DNA of 22,595 nt, from contig CAAEFE010000053.1 of NCBI GenBank assembly GCA_900755095.1, positions 1 to 22,595 of the forward strand, read 5' to 3'. Within the stretch, counting starts at the first letter, position 1, and each line of letters begins with the position of its first letter. The notes under the pieces were generated by a model. It was given only the letters and a program-made list of their open reading frames with translations. It made no database searches and had not been told where the DNA came from. Positions 7,534-15,439 of this stretch are shown one piece after another. The position numbers and the translations under genes were made by a program. The stretch is from an uncultured Bacteroides sp. (GTDB taxonomy: Bacteria > Bacteroidota > Bacteroidia > Bacteroidales > Bacteroidaceae).

Positions 7534-8487
7534 ATGGAACACATTTTGATTATTGGAGCTACCGGACAGATAGGGTCGGAGCTGACGATGGAGCTACGGA
7601 AACGTTACGGAAATGCAAATGTAGTAGCAGGTTATATTCCGGGTGCAGAACCTAAAGGGGAATTAAAGGAGTCCGGACCGTCGGCTATTGCTGATGTAAC
7701 GGACGGAGAAGCGATCACATCTGTAGTAAAAGAGTATCACATCGATACGATTTATAATTTGGCTGCTCTGTTGTCCGTAGTTGCCGAGTCGAAACCCAAG
7801 CTGGCCTGGAAAATAGGCATCGATGGATTGTGGAATGTGCTGGAAGTGGCACGTGAACAAGGGTGCGCAGTGTTTACTCCGAGTTCAATCGGTTCGTTTG
7901 GCGCTAGTACGCCTCACACGAAAACACCGCAGGACACCATTCAACGTCCCCGTACCATGTATGGAGTCACTAAAGTAACGACAGAGTTATTGAGTGATTA
8001 CTATTTTAATAAATACGGTGTCGATACCCGTGCTGTCCGTTTTCCGGGCATTATTTCGAATGTGACCCCTCCGGGAGGAGGTACGACCGATTATGCTGTC
8101 GATATTTACTACTCGGCAGTGAAAGGAGAAAAGTTTGTGTGCCCCATTAAGCAAGGCACTTTAATGGATATGATGTACATGCCGGATGCGCTGAATGCAG
8201 CAATCACACTGATGGAAGCCGATCCGGCAAGATTGATACACCGCAATGCTTTCAATATCGCTTCCATGAGTTTCGATCCGGAAACGATATATCAAGCTAT
8301 CAAGAAGCATGTGCCGCAGTTTGAGATGATTTATGATATAGATCCTTTGAAGCAGCGCATAGCCGATAGCTGGCCCGATAGTCTGGATGATACCTGTGCT
8401 CGTGAAGAGTGGGGATGGAAGCCGGCCTACAATTTGGAAAGCATGACGGTGGATATGCTTGAAAAGTTAAGAGAGAAACTGAAATAA
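7534..8487 (+). CDS. L-threonine 3-dehydrogenase, short-chain (extended SDR) type
   Basis: NAD-dependent enzyme predicted to oxidise L-threonine to 2-amino-3-ketobutyrate, feeding Kbl. The 317 residues form an extended SDR: the nucleotide-binding GATGQIGSEL at 8-17, TPSSIGSFG at 115-123, and the catalytic pair Y143/K147 in YGVTK. It resembles the epimerase-like threonine dehydrogenases described from Flavobacterium and Cupriavidus, not the zinc-dependent MDR enzyme of E. coli, so tdh is avoided as a symbol. The main support for the substrate is its divergent partner kbl. A sugar-nucleotide epimerase is the alternative, but no sugar genes are nearby. The stop codon overlaps the next start by one base (TAATG at 8485-8489), suggesting translational coupling with the lipoprotein gene. 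Confidence 0.88.
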   Translation: MEHILIIGATGQIGSELTMELRKRYGNANVVAGYIPGAEPKGELKESGPSAIADVTDGEAITSVVKEYHIDTIYNLAALLSVVAESKPKLAWKIGIDGLWNVLEVAREQGCAVFTPSSIGSFGASTPHTKTPQDTIQRPRTMYGVTKVTTELLSDYYFNKYGVDTRAVRFPGIISNVTPPGGGTTDYAVDIYYSAVKGEKFVCPIKQGTLMDMMYMPDALNAAITLMEADPARLIHRNAFNIASMSFDPETIYQAIKKHVPQFEMIYDIDPLKQRIADSWPDSLDDTCAREEWGWKPAYNLESMTVDMLEKLREKLK

Positions 8488-9335
8488 TGAAAAAACTAAT
8501 TGCAGGGGTCATACTGCTCGGTATATTGAGCTCTTGTGGAAACAAGAAAACAAATATTGACCCCTTCGCATCTATTACTAAAGAGGTGGATTCAGTCCGG
8601 CAGATAGCCGATTCTAGCCACCATGATAAATCGCCGGAAGATCCGCAGCCTATACAGGCGGATGAATCTTTCGATGATTTTATTTACAATTTTGCTTCCG
8701 ATGATGTGTTACAGCGTCAGCGTGTGAAATTTCCATTGCCCTACTACAATGGAGATAAGAAGTCAAACATCGAGGAACGCAACTGGAAGCATGACGACTT
8801 GTTTACCAAGCAGCATTATTATACACTGCTGTTTGATAGAGAAGAAGACATGGATCTAGTAGGAGATACCTCCCTCACTTCTGTGCAGGTAGAGTGGATG
8901 TTCGTGAAAACACGAATGGTGAAAAGATACTATTTTGAACGTATCAAAGGTGCATGGATACTGGAGGCAATCAACCTGCGGCCCATTGAACAAAGTGATA
9001 ATGAAAACTTTGTTGAGTTTTTCGGACATTTTGCAACGGATAGTCTTTTTCAGAGTCAGCGTGTGCGGGAGCCGTTGGCTTTTGTAACCAGTGATCCGGA
9101 CGATGATTTCTCCATTTTGGAGACAACCCTCGATCTTAATCAGTGGTTTGCCTTCAAACCGGTACTTCCTGTCGACCGCCTTTCTAATATTAATTACGGA
9201 CAGCGGAATGACGATGATTCGCCCACGAAAATCCTGGCGTTGAAAGGTATCGGAAATGGTTTTTCCAATATCCTTTATTTCCGCCGGAAAGCCGGAGAAT
9301 GGGAATTGTATAAGTTTGAAGATACAAGTATCTGA
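8487..9335 (+). CDS. DUF4348-like lipoprotein with an internal duplication
   Basis: A 282-residue predicted lipoprotein: signal peptide MKKLIAGVILLGILSSC with lipobox LSSC and lipidated C17, followed by a polar linker to about residue 60. The mature part holds two copies of one module. FDDFIYNFASDD...QRQRVKFPL (about 62-84) is echoed by FVEFFGHFATDS...QSQRVREPL (about 175-197), and RYYFERIKGAWILEAI (about 147-162) by ILYFRRKAGEWELYKF near the C-terminus. The family resembles DUF4348, common in Bacteroidota and without known function. The start codon overlaps the stop of the dehydrogenase, and murB follows 47 bases later, so it is part of the same transcript. A link to threonine breakdown or to the envelope cannot be decided from sequence. 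Confidence 0.75.
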   Translation: MKKLIAGVILLGILSSCGNKKTNIDPFASITKEVDSVRQIADSSHHDKSPEDPQPIQADESFDDFIYNFASDDVLQRQRVKFPLPYYNGDKKSNIEERNWKHDDLFTKQHYYTLLFDREEDMDLVGDTSLTSVQVEWMFVKTRMVKRYYFERIKGAWILEAINLRPIEQSDNENFVEFFGHFATDSLFQSQRVREPLAFVTSDPDDDFSILETTLDLNQWFAFKPVLPVDRLSNINYGQRNDDDSPTKILALKGIGNGFSNILYFRRKAGEWELYKFEDTSI

Positions 9336-9382
9336 TACAGGTTACGACGCACTATAACAGTATAACTTATAACTAAAAATAT

Positions 9383-10375
9383 ATGTATTCTCTTTTGCCC
9401 TACAATACATTCGGCATCGATGTCAGTGCCGCTCGTTTTTTAGAATATTCTTCGGTTGAAGAACTGAAGAAGCTGATTGTGCAAGGTGCCATTGTGACAC
9501 CTTTTTTGCATATTGGTGGCGGCAGTAACCTGCTGTTTACCAAAGATTACGACGGGTTGATACTCCATTCCCGCATTGAAGGAATCGAAGTGACGGAGGA
9601 AGATGAACACTCTGTGTCGGTACGAGTGGGAGCGGGAGTAGTATGGGATGACTTCGTTGCATATTGCGTAGAACATGGATGGTATGGAACGGAGAACCTG
9701 TCGCTCATCCCCGGTGAGGTCGGAGCGAGCGCGGTACAGAACATCGGAGCTTATGGCGTTGAAGTGAAAGATCTGATAACAGCTGTGGAAACGGTGAACA
9801 TTCAAGCTGAAGAACGCGTTTATTCGGTGGAAGAGTGTGGATATACCTACCGCAACAGTATCTTTAAACGCCCGGAAAACAAGTCGGCTTTTGTCACCTA
9901 TGTCCGTTTCCGACTTAGTAAAAAAGAACATTATACGTTAGATTATGGAACCATTCGTCAGGAGCTTGAAAAATATCCGGCATTGACGCTTTCTGTTGTA
10001 CGGAAAGTGATAATTGATATTCGTGAGAGCAAGTTGCCCGACCCGAAGGTAATGGGAAATGCCGGCAGCTTCTTTATGAATCCCATTGTGCCGAAAGAAA
10101 AACTGGAAGCCCTGCAGCAGGAATATCCCCGGATACCTTACTATGAGCTGGCAGAAGATCGGGTGAAAATTCCGGCAGGATGGATGATCGACCAATGCGG
10201 CTGGAAAGGTAAGGCCTTAGGTCCGGCTGCCGTACATGATAAACAAGCGCTGGTGTTAGTGAATCTTGGTGGAGCAAAAGGTAGCGATATTCTTGCGCTT
10301 TCAGATGCAGTCCGAGCCTCTGTTCATGAGAAGTTCGGCATTGATATCCACCCGGAAGTTAACTTAATAAATTGA
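9383..10375 (+). CDS. murB: UDP-N-acetylenolpyruvoylglucosamine reductase
   Basis: FAD- and NADPH-dependent cytoplasmic enzyme that reduces UDP-GlcNAc-enolpyruvate to UDP-MurNAc, the second committed step of peptidoglycan synthesis. The 330 residues keep the FAD-binding GGGSNLLF (45-52), the [17 protein letters not shown] stretch (109-125), R157 in YRNS, the catalytic serine S229 in GNAGSFF, and E325 in HPEVNLI. S229 and E325 have the same numbers as the E. coli catalytic residues, and the YRNS element and long C-terminal part mark it as a type I (E. coli-like) MurB. It sits between the lipoprotein gene and the hydrolase gene with short gaps (47 and 10 bases), consistent with one operon. Confidence 0.96.
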   Translation: MYSLLPYNTFGIDVSAARFLEYSSVEELKKLIVQGAIVTPFLHIGGGSNLLFTKDYDGLILHSRIEGIEVTEEDEHSVSVRVGAGVVWDDFVAYCVEHGWYGTENLSLIPGEVGASAVQNIGAYGVEVKDLITAVETVNIQAEERVYSVEECGYTYRNSIFKRPENKSAFVTYVRFRLSKKEHYTLDYGTIRQELEKYPALTLSVVRKVIIDIRESKLPDPKVMGNAGSFFMNPIVPKEKLEALQQEYPRIPYYELAEDRVKIPAGWMIDQCGWKGKALGPAAVHDKQALVLVNLGGAKGSDILALSDAVRASVHEKFGIDIHPEVNLIN

Positions 10376-10385
10376 GAAGTAACAA

Positions 10386-11144
10386 GTGAAAGTAAGAATC
10401 ATTGGAAGTGGAACATCGACGGGAGTACCCCAAATCGGCTGTACATGTCCGGTTTGTACTTCTACCGATCCGAAAGATAACCGATTGCGTGCATCTGCTA
10501 TTGTTGAGACAGATGATGCGCGAATTTTGATAGATTGCGGTCCGGATTTCCGGACACAGGTATTGCGTCTTCCTTTTGAGAAGATAGATGGTGTGCTCAT
10601 TACGCATGAACATTATGACCATGTGGGTGGGTTGGACGATTTGCGTCCGTTTTGCCGGTTTGGTTCAGTGCCTATTTATGCGGAAAATTATGTGGCACAA
10701 GGCTTGCGCTTGCGTATGCCCTATTGTTTTGTTGACCATCGTTATCCGGGAGTTCCCGACATTCCTTTGCAGGAAATCTCGGTGGGACAGGCTTTTTCAG
10801 TTAACCACACGGAGGTGCTTCCTTTACGTGTGATGCATGGTCGATTGCCTATTCTGGGATATCGTATCGGGCAATTAGGTTATATCACTGATATGCTGAC
10901 CATGCCCGAAGAATCCTATGAACAATTGGCGGGAATAGATGTTTTGGTAGTGAATGCACTTCGGATTGCCACGCATCCTACTCATCAGAATTTGGAAGAA
11001 GCATTGGCAGTGGCGCAGCGCATTCAGGCAAAGAAGACGTACTTTATACACATGAGTCATGATATGGGCTTGCATGCGGAGGTTGAAAAGAGCCTTCCGG
11101 AAAATATTCACCTGGCATTCGACGGATTGGATATCTATCTTTGA
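10386..11144 (+). CDS. PhnP-like metallo-beta-lactamase-fold hydrolase
   Basis: A 252-residue hydrolase predicted to bind two metal ions, with HEHYDH (74-79), D50 in IDCGPDF, and later His residues in VMHGRLP and HMSHDMGL. A CTCPVC cluster (C19, C21, C24) matches the structural zinc site of PhnP, the phosphoribosyl cyclic phosphodiesterase of phosphonate breakdown. No other phn gene is nearby, so a cyclic phosphodiester is a reasonable substrate class but not a certainty. The start is GTG at 10386: an in-frame TAA at 10380-10382 leaves no upstream start and the next residues, KVRIIGSGTSTGVPQ, form the expected N-terminus. It begins 10 bases after murB ends, so it is probably cotranscribed with it. 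Confidence 0.85.
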   Translation: MKVRIIGSGTSTGVPQIGCTCPVCTSTDPKDNRLRASAIVETDDARILIDCGPDFRTQVLRLPFEKIDGVLITHEHYDHVGGLDDLRPFCRFGSVPIYAENYVAQGLRLRMPYCFVDHRYPGVPDIPLQEISVGQAFSVNHTEVLPLRVMHGRLPILGYRIGQLGYITDMLTMPEESYEQLAGIDVLVVNALRIATHPTHQNLEEALAVAQRIQAKKTYFIHMSHDMGLHAEVEKSLPENIHLAFDGLDIYL

Positions 11145-11170
11145 TTATCGGTGAAATTTTTAGCAAAAGT

Positions 11171-11201
11171 TTTGTTTTCTTTGTAGAAATTATTATTTTT
11201 G
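11171..11201 (+). promoter_or_regulatory. Near-ideal Bacteroides promoter
   Basis: TTTG at 11171-11174, exactly 19 bases, then TATTTTTG at 11194-11201. It lies 26 bases before the start at 11228 and just after the hydrolase stop, so this gene should be transcribed independently. Confidence 0.8.
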
Positions 11202-11227
11202 CACCTAGCCGATAAACAGCGAATATT

Positions 11228-12802
11228 ATGAAACTTCGTACGATAGTGAAAATAGCGATCACGTCTTCTGTTGTACTTTTGTGCTCAGGTTTCGCATTGT
11301 ACTCTTTTTTTAGACTGTCGGCGGCCGAAGGGCAGAAAGATTTTGATCTTTATGAACTGGTTCCATCCACCACTTCAGCCGTATTTGTTACCGATGATGT
11401 GCTCGAGTTTGTAGCGGAGGTCGATGATCTGACTTGTAGTAAAAATCAGCAATATCTTTATGTATCCAAACTTTTTTCTTATCTGAAACAAAGCCTTTAT
11501 GCCCTCTCGGAAGATACTCCCCATGGCTTGAGTCGGCAAATGAATCAGATGCTGATTAGTTTCCACGAACCGGATAACGAACGGAACCAGGTACTTTATT
11601 GCAGATTGGGAAATGGAGATAAGGAATTGGTAAACAGGTTTGTGCGTAAATATATATCTTCGCTTTATCCACCGAAAACGTTTGTTTACAAAGGAGAGGA
11701 AATAATCATTTACCCGATGGCAGATGGTGATTTTCTAGCCTGCTATCTGACGTCTGATTTTATGGCGTTAAGTTTTCAGAAAAAACTGATTGAAAACGTT
11801 ATTGATGCATATAAGAGTGACAAATCATTGGCGGATGATCCGACCTTTACAGGAGTGCGTGCTCCGAAAAAAAGTGTAGCGGCCGCCACAATCTATGCCC
11901 GAATGAAAGGGATGATGGGATGGACGGAATTTGACATGAAGATGAAAGATGATTTTATCTATTTCTCCGGCATCACACATGATGCAGACACTTGCTTTGC
12001 ATTTATAAACCAACTTCGCCAGCAGCAATCAGTCAAAGGCTTCCCGGGTGAAGCACTACCCTCCACTGCTTTCTATTTTAGCAGACAGGGGATTACGGAC
12101 TGGGCGTCTTTGCTTTCTTATGGAAATGCGCAGGAGCAGAACGGGGCAGTCCGCACGAGTGAAGTGCAGAATAGAGATAAGGAATTTTCCCGCTATCTGA
12201 TGGAAAATGCCGGGCAAGACCTGGTTGTCTGTCTCTTCCAGCGTGAAGATACGTTGCAGGATGCAGCGGCAGTCTTGAGCCTGTCTGTGGCAGATGTGAC
12301 GGAAGCTGAAAGGATGCTTCGTGCCTTTGTCAATACTGCTCCGGCAGATGAAGGAAGAAAAACTCCCCGTATTACTTTTTGTTATACTGTAAATAAGGCA
12401 TACTTGGTCTATCGGTTGCCTCAAACAACATTGTTTAAACAACTGACCAGTTTTGTTGAACTGACTTTGGATGTGTATGCAGCATTTTATGGCGGACGTT
12501 TGTTACTCGCTCCGGATGAGGATAGCCTGTCGCATTATATTCGCCAACTGGATAAAGGGGAAGTGCTTAATGGGGCAATGGCTTATCAGACGGGTATGGA
12601 TCACCTGTCTGATTCATATCATTTTATGCTGATGGCGGATTTCGATCACGTGTTCCGGCAATCGGAAAATCACGTCCGTTTCGTACCGGATTTCTTCCTG
12701 CGCAATGCAGACTTTTTCCGTAATTTTACACTCTTTGTCCAGTTTGCCTGTACCGATGGAGTAGTATATCCCAATATTGTTTTGAAATATAAATCAGAAT
12801 AA
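11228..12802 (+). CDS. Membrane-anchored protein of unknown function (DUF3352-like)
   Basis: A 524-residue protein that I do not recognise with confidence; size and layout recall DUF3352-type proteins of Bacteroidota. An N-terminal hydrophobic segment (about residues 7-28, after MKLRTIVK) looks like an uncleaved anchor, with no lipobox. The rest is a long soluble region, presumably periplasmic, with alternating hydrophobic strands and phrases such as VPSTTSAVFVTDD near the N-terminus. There are no recognisable catalytic motifs. It is transcribed from its own strong promoter and ends at a bidirectional terminator shared with the convergent SSB-like gene, so it appears to be a single-gene unit with no functional hint from its neighbours. 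Confidence 0.75.
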   Translation: MKLRTIVKIAITSSVVLLCSGFALYSFFRLSAAEGQKDFDLYELVPSTTSAVFVTDDVLEFVAEVDDLTCSKNQQYLYVSKLFSYLKQSLYALSEDTPHGLSRQMNQMLISFHEPDNERNQVLYCRLGNGDKELVNRFVRKYISSLYPPKTFVYKGEEIIIYPMADGDFLACYLTSDFMALSFQKKLIENVIDAYKSDKSLADDPTFTGVRAPKKSVAAATIYARMKGMMGWTEFDMKMKDDFIYFSGITHDADTCFAFINQLRQQQSVKGFPGEALPSTAFYFSRQGITDWASLLSYGNAQEQNGAVRTSEVQNRDKEFSRYLMENAGQDLVVCLFQREDTLQDAAAVLSLSVADVTEAERMLRAFVNTAPADEGRKTPRITFCYTVNKAYLVYRLPQTTLFKQLTSFVELTLDVYAAFYGGRLLLAPDEDSLSHYIRQLDKGEVLNGAMAYQTGMDHLSDSYHFMLMADFDHVFRQSENHVRFVPDFFLRNADFFRNFTLFVQFACTDGVVYPNIVLKYKSE

Positions 12803-12831
12803 AAAACGTGGTTTATATACAATCATTCTAT

Positions 12832-12874
12832 AAAAAAAACTCCCGACAGAATTAAATTCTATCGGGAGTTTTTT
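12832..12874. terminator. Bidirectional terminator between convergent genes
   Basis: ACTCCCGA (12839-12846) pairs with TCGGGAGT (12862-12869), extended after one mismatch by an AGAATT/AATTCT arm. It is flanked by an A-run on the left and a T-run on the right, so it can serve the plus-strand gene ending at 12802 and the minus-strand gene ending at 12906. Confidence 0.9.
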
Positions 12875-12905
12875 ATGCTTATTCGTCCGACGAATGACTT
12901 TCGGT

Positions 12906-13280
12906 TTAGAATGGCAGATCGTCTTTTGCGTCGCCCGGAGTAAATTCCGGCATTGCCGACGGAGCTGCGGGAGGAACGGAACCGCCTGTAGCCATTGGGG
13001 CACCTACGCTGACACGTTCTACTTTCCATGCACGGATTCTGTTGAACCAGCGGTCTTGCCATTGGTTAGAATCGATGTCGAATGAAACAGTCAGTTCTTC
13101 GCCCATTTGAATGTTGAACTGATCTATTTTATCTGCCCCAAATACTTCGAAGCACATTTTGCGTGGATATTGGTCGTGACTTTCGATAACAAACTCTTGC
13201 GCTTTCCACTCGTTGCCGGTAGCTTTTGAAACTCCTCCTTTGGGCTGGAGGATAGCGATGATTTTTCCTGTAAATTCCAT
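12906..13280 (-). CDS. SSB-like OB-fold protein (DUF3127-like) with acidic tail
   Basis: A 124-residue protein. The first 95 or so residues (MEFTGKIIAILQ, then EFVIESHDQYPRKMCFEVFGADK) have the strand pattern of an OB fold and match my recollection of the DUF3127 family of Bacteroidota. A flexible segment rich in Gly, Pro and Ala follows (about 96-117), and the protein ends in DDLPF. That end is the hallmark of bacterial single-stranded DNA-binding proteins, whose DDIPF tip recruits repair and replication partners. It is too divergent to call the main SSB. It is divergently placed from dnaN, 153 bases away. A role in DNA metabolism is inferred from the tail and the position; single-strand binding is not shown. 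Confidence 0.78.
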   Translation of the reverse strand: MEFTGKIIAILQPKGGVSKATGNEWKAQEFVIESHDQYPRKMCFEVFGADKIDQFNIQMGEELTVSFDIDSNQWQDRWFNRIRAWKVERVSVGAPMATGGSVPPAAPSAMPEFTPGDAKDDLPF

Positions 13281-13303
13281 TGCGATAATTTTAAATTCTG
13301 GGG

Positions 13304-13311
13304 CGAAGTTA
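13304..13311 (-). promoter_or_regulatory. Putative -7 box for the SSB-like gene
   Basis: On the minus strand the sequence reads TAACTTCG, one base off TAnnTTTG, about 24 bases before the start at 13280. No clear -33 element was found. Confidence 0.4.
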
Positions 13312-13362
13312 CAATTTTTTAGTAATATCCCTCACACAATGCCTGTTTTTTTCTTTTGTTTT

Positions 13363-13395
13363 ATTGGGCAGCCCAAATCTTTTTTCGTAACTTTG
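13363..13395 (+). promoter_or_regulatory. dnaN promoter
   Basis: TAACTTTG (13388-13395) matches TAnnTTTG, with a near-consensus ATTG at 13363-13366, 21 bases upstream. Start of dnaN is 39 bases downstream. It probably drives the whole dnaN to TPR cluster. Confidence 0.65.
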
Positions 13396-13433
13396 TGCGA
13401 TAGAACATTTAAAACTTAAATACACGAAAATAT

Positions 13434-14558
13434 ATGAAATTTATCGTTTCAAGTACTGCTCTTTCCAGCCATTTACAGGCCATCAGCCGTGTGATTAATT
13501 CAAAAAATGCGCTGCCAATTCTCGATTGTTTCCTCTTCGAATTGGAAGACGGAACATTGTCTGTGACTGTATCCGACAGTGAAACAACGATGGTGACTAC
13601 CGTAGAAGTGAATGAAAGCGATACAAACGGGCGTTTTGCCGTAGTAGCGAAAACATTGCTTGATGCACTGAAAGAAATCCCGGAACAACCACTTACATTT
13701 GAAATCAATCCGGATAATTATGAAATAACAGTGCAGTACCAGAACGGAAAATACAGCCTGATGGGGCAGAATGCGGATGAATTCCCGCAATCGGCTACAC
13801 TGGGTGATAATGCAGTCCGTGTAGAAATGGAGGCAAGTGTACTTCTGGGAGGTATCAACCGTTCGGTATTTGCTACTGCCGATGACGAACTTCGTCCGGT
13901 GATGAACGGTATTTATTTCGATATTACCACAGAAGATATCACAATGGTTGCTTCAGACGGTCATAAACTGGTGCGTTGCAAGACATTGGCAGCCAAAGGT
14001 AACGAGCGTGCAGCCTTTATCCTTCCGAAGAAACCGGCTACCTTGCTTAAGAATCTTTTGCCGAAAGAACAAGGCACAGTGACGATCGAATTCGATGAAC
14101 GCAATGCTGTATTCATGCTTGAAAGCTACCGGATGGTTTGCCGCCTGATTGAAGGACGTTACCCGAACTACAACTCGGTAATTCCGCAGAACAACCCGCA
14201 CAAAGTGACCGTAGACCGTCAACAGTTGGTAGGAGCTTTGCGTCGTGTGTCTATTTTCTCGTCGCAGGCAAGTAGTTTGATTAAACTCCGTATGCAGGAA
14301 AACCAGATTGTGATTTCCGCACAAGATATTGACTTTTCTACTTCTGCCGAAGAAACACAAGTTTGCCAGTATGCAGGTGCAGCAATGAGCATCGGTTTCA
14401 AATCGACATTCCTCATCGATATCCTGAACAATATTTCAGCAGACGAAGTAGTCATCGAACTCGCAGATCCTTCACGTGCCGGAGTAATCATCCCGGTAGA
14501 GCAGGAAGAAAACGAAGACCTGCTGATGCTGCTGATGCCGATGATGCTAAATGATTAA
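13434..14558 (+). CDS. dnaN: DNA polymerase III sliding clamp (beta subunit)
   Basis: Ring-forming processivity factor that tethers DNA polymerase III to DNA and serves as a docking site for repair proteins. The 374 residues have the length expected for three consecutive clamp domains (each about 120). Recognisable family stretches include FLFELEDGTLSVTVSDSE near residue 40, VFATADDELRPVMNGIYF in the second domain and SYRMVCRLIEGRYPNY in the third; the C-terminus LLMPMMLND corresponds to the MPMRL end of the E. coli protein. It is not beside dnaA here; it heads a cluster with an exonuclease, coaBC, recN and rlmB. The 101-base gap to the exonuclease gene contains a hairpin element. Confidence 0.97.
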   Translation: MKFIVSSTALSSHLQAISRVINSKNALPILDCFLFELEDGTLSVTVSDSETTMVTTVEVNESDTNGRFAVVAKTLLDALKEIPEQPLTFEINPDNYEITVQYQNGKYSLMGQNADEFPQSATLGDNAVRVEMEASVLLGGINRSVFATADDELRPVMNGIYFDITTEDITMVASDGHKLVRCKTLAAKGNERAAFILPKKPATLLKNLLPKEQGTVTIEFDERNAVFMLESYRMVCRLIEGRYPNYNSVIPQNNPHKVTVDRQQLVGALRRVSIFSSQASSLIKLRMQENQIVISAQDIDFSTSAEETQVCQYAGAAMSIGFKSTFLIDILNNISADEVVIELADPSRAGVIIPVEQEENEDLLMLLMPMMLND

Positions 14559-14575
14559 TAGTAATCACCGCAAAA

Positions 14576-14633
14576 TAACACAGAGTTCCACAGAGTGTTT
14601 TATGTATTTATTGCTCTGTAGAACTCTGTGTTA
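14576..14633. repeat. Inverted-repeat hairpin between dnaN and the exonuclease gene
   Basis: The arms 14576-14595 and 14614-14633 pair over 20 bp with one mismatch around an 18-base loop. Both arms are built from CACAGAG/CTCTGTG units; further CTCTGTGG copies extend the right side. No T-run follows, so it is a repeat element more than a standard terminator. It would still fold in the dnaN transcript and may affect processing or stability. Confidence 0.75.
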
Positions 14634-14659
14634 CTCTGTGGTGGAAAAAATAATTAGAA

Positions 14660-15439
14660 ATGAAATTAAACCTGAAAAATCCCATTGTTTTTTTTGATTT
14701 AGAAACAACCGGAACCAATATCAACACAGACCGAATTGTTGAAATCTGCTATCTGAAAGTATATCCGAATGGAAATGAAGAAGCAAAAACATTACGTATC
14801 AATCCTGAAATGCATATCCCGGAAGCATCTTCTGCTATACATGGCATTTATGATGCCGACGTAGTCGATTGCCCTACTTTCAAAGAAGTGGCGAAAAACA
14901 TAGCCAGGGACATTGAAGGTTGCGATTTGGCAGGATTTAATTCCAATCGTTTTGATATTCCTGTCCTTGCTGAAGAGTTCCTTCGCGCCGGAGTGGACAT
15001 TGATATGACGAAACGCAAATTTGTAGACGTACAGGTGATCTTCCACAAAATGGAACAACGCACCCTGTCTGCTGCCTATAAATTCTATTGCGACAAGAAT
15101 CTGGAAGATGCACACACTGCCGAAGCAGATACACGGGCCACTTACGAAGTGCTGAAAGCACAGCTCGACCGTTACTCCGATCTTCAGAATGATATTGCGT
15201 TCCTGGCAGATTATTCAAGTTTCAGCAAGAATGTAGACTTTGCCGGACGCATGGTGTACGATGATAATGGGGTGGAAGTGTTCAACTTCGGAAAATATAA
15301 AGGAATGTCTGTAGCCGAGGTTTTGAAGAAAGATCCCGGATATTACAGTTGGATTTTGAATAGTGATTTCACGTTGAACACTAAGGCGGCATTGACAAAA
15401 ATCCGTTTGCGTGAAATGAGTAATTTGATTACAAAATAA
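14660..15439 (+). CDS. DnaQ-type 3'-5' exonuclease with DUF3820-like C-terminus
   Basis: A 259-residue DEDDh exonuclease. The catalytic set is visible: D13 and E15 in FFDLETTG, D99 in NRFDIPVL, H152 and D157 in HTAEADT. This core (about 1-175) is the proofreading-type exonuclease fold. A second part (about 205-259), starting FNFGKYKGMSV, resembles the DUF3820 module found at the end of other exonucleases such as ExoX-like proteins. It is not attached to a polymerase; it lies directly after dnaN, so it may act as polymerase III epsilon or as a stand-alone repair exonuclease. Its stop overlaps the coaBC start by one base (TAATG at 15437-15441). Confidence 0.88.
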   Translation: MKLNLKNPIVFFDLETTGTNINTDRIVEICYLKVYPNGNEEAKTLRINPEMHIPEASSAIHGIYDADVVDCPTFKEVAKNIARDIEGCDLAGFNSNRFDIPVLAEEFLRAGVDIDMTKRKFVDVQVIFHKMEQRTLSAAYKFYCDKNLEDAHTAEADTRATYEVLKAQLDRYSDLQNDIAFLADYSSFSKNVDFAGRMVYDDNGVEVFNFGKYKGMSVAEVLKKDPGYYSWILNSDFTLNTKAALTKIRLREMSNLITK

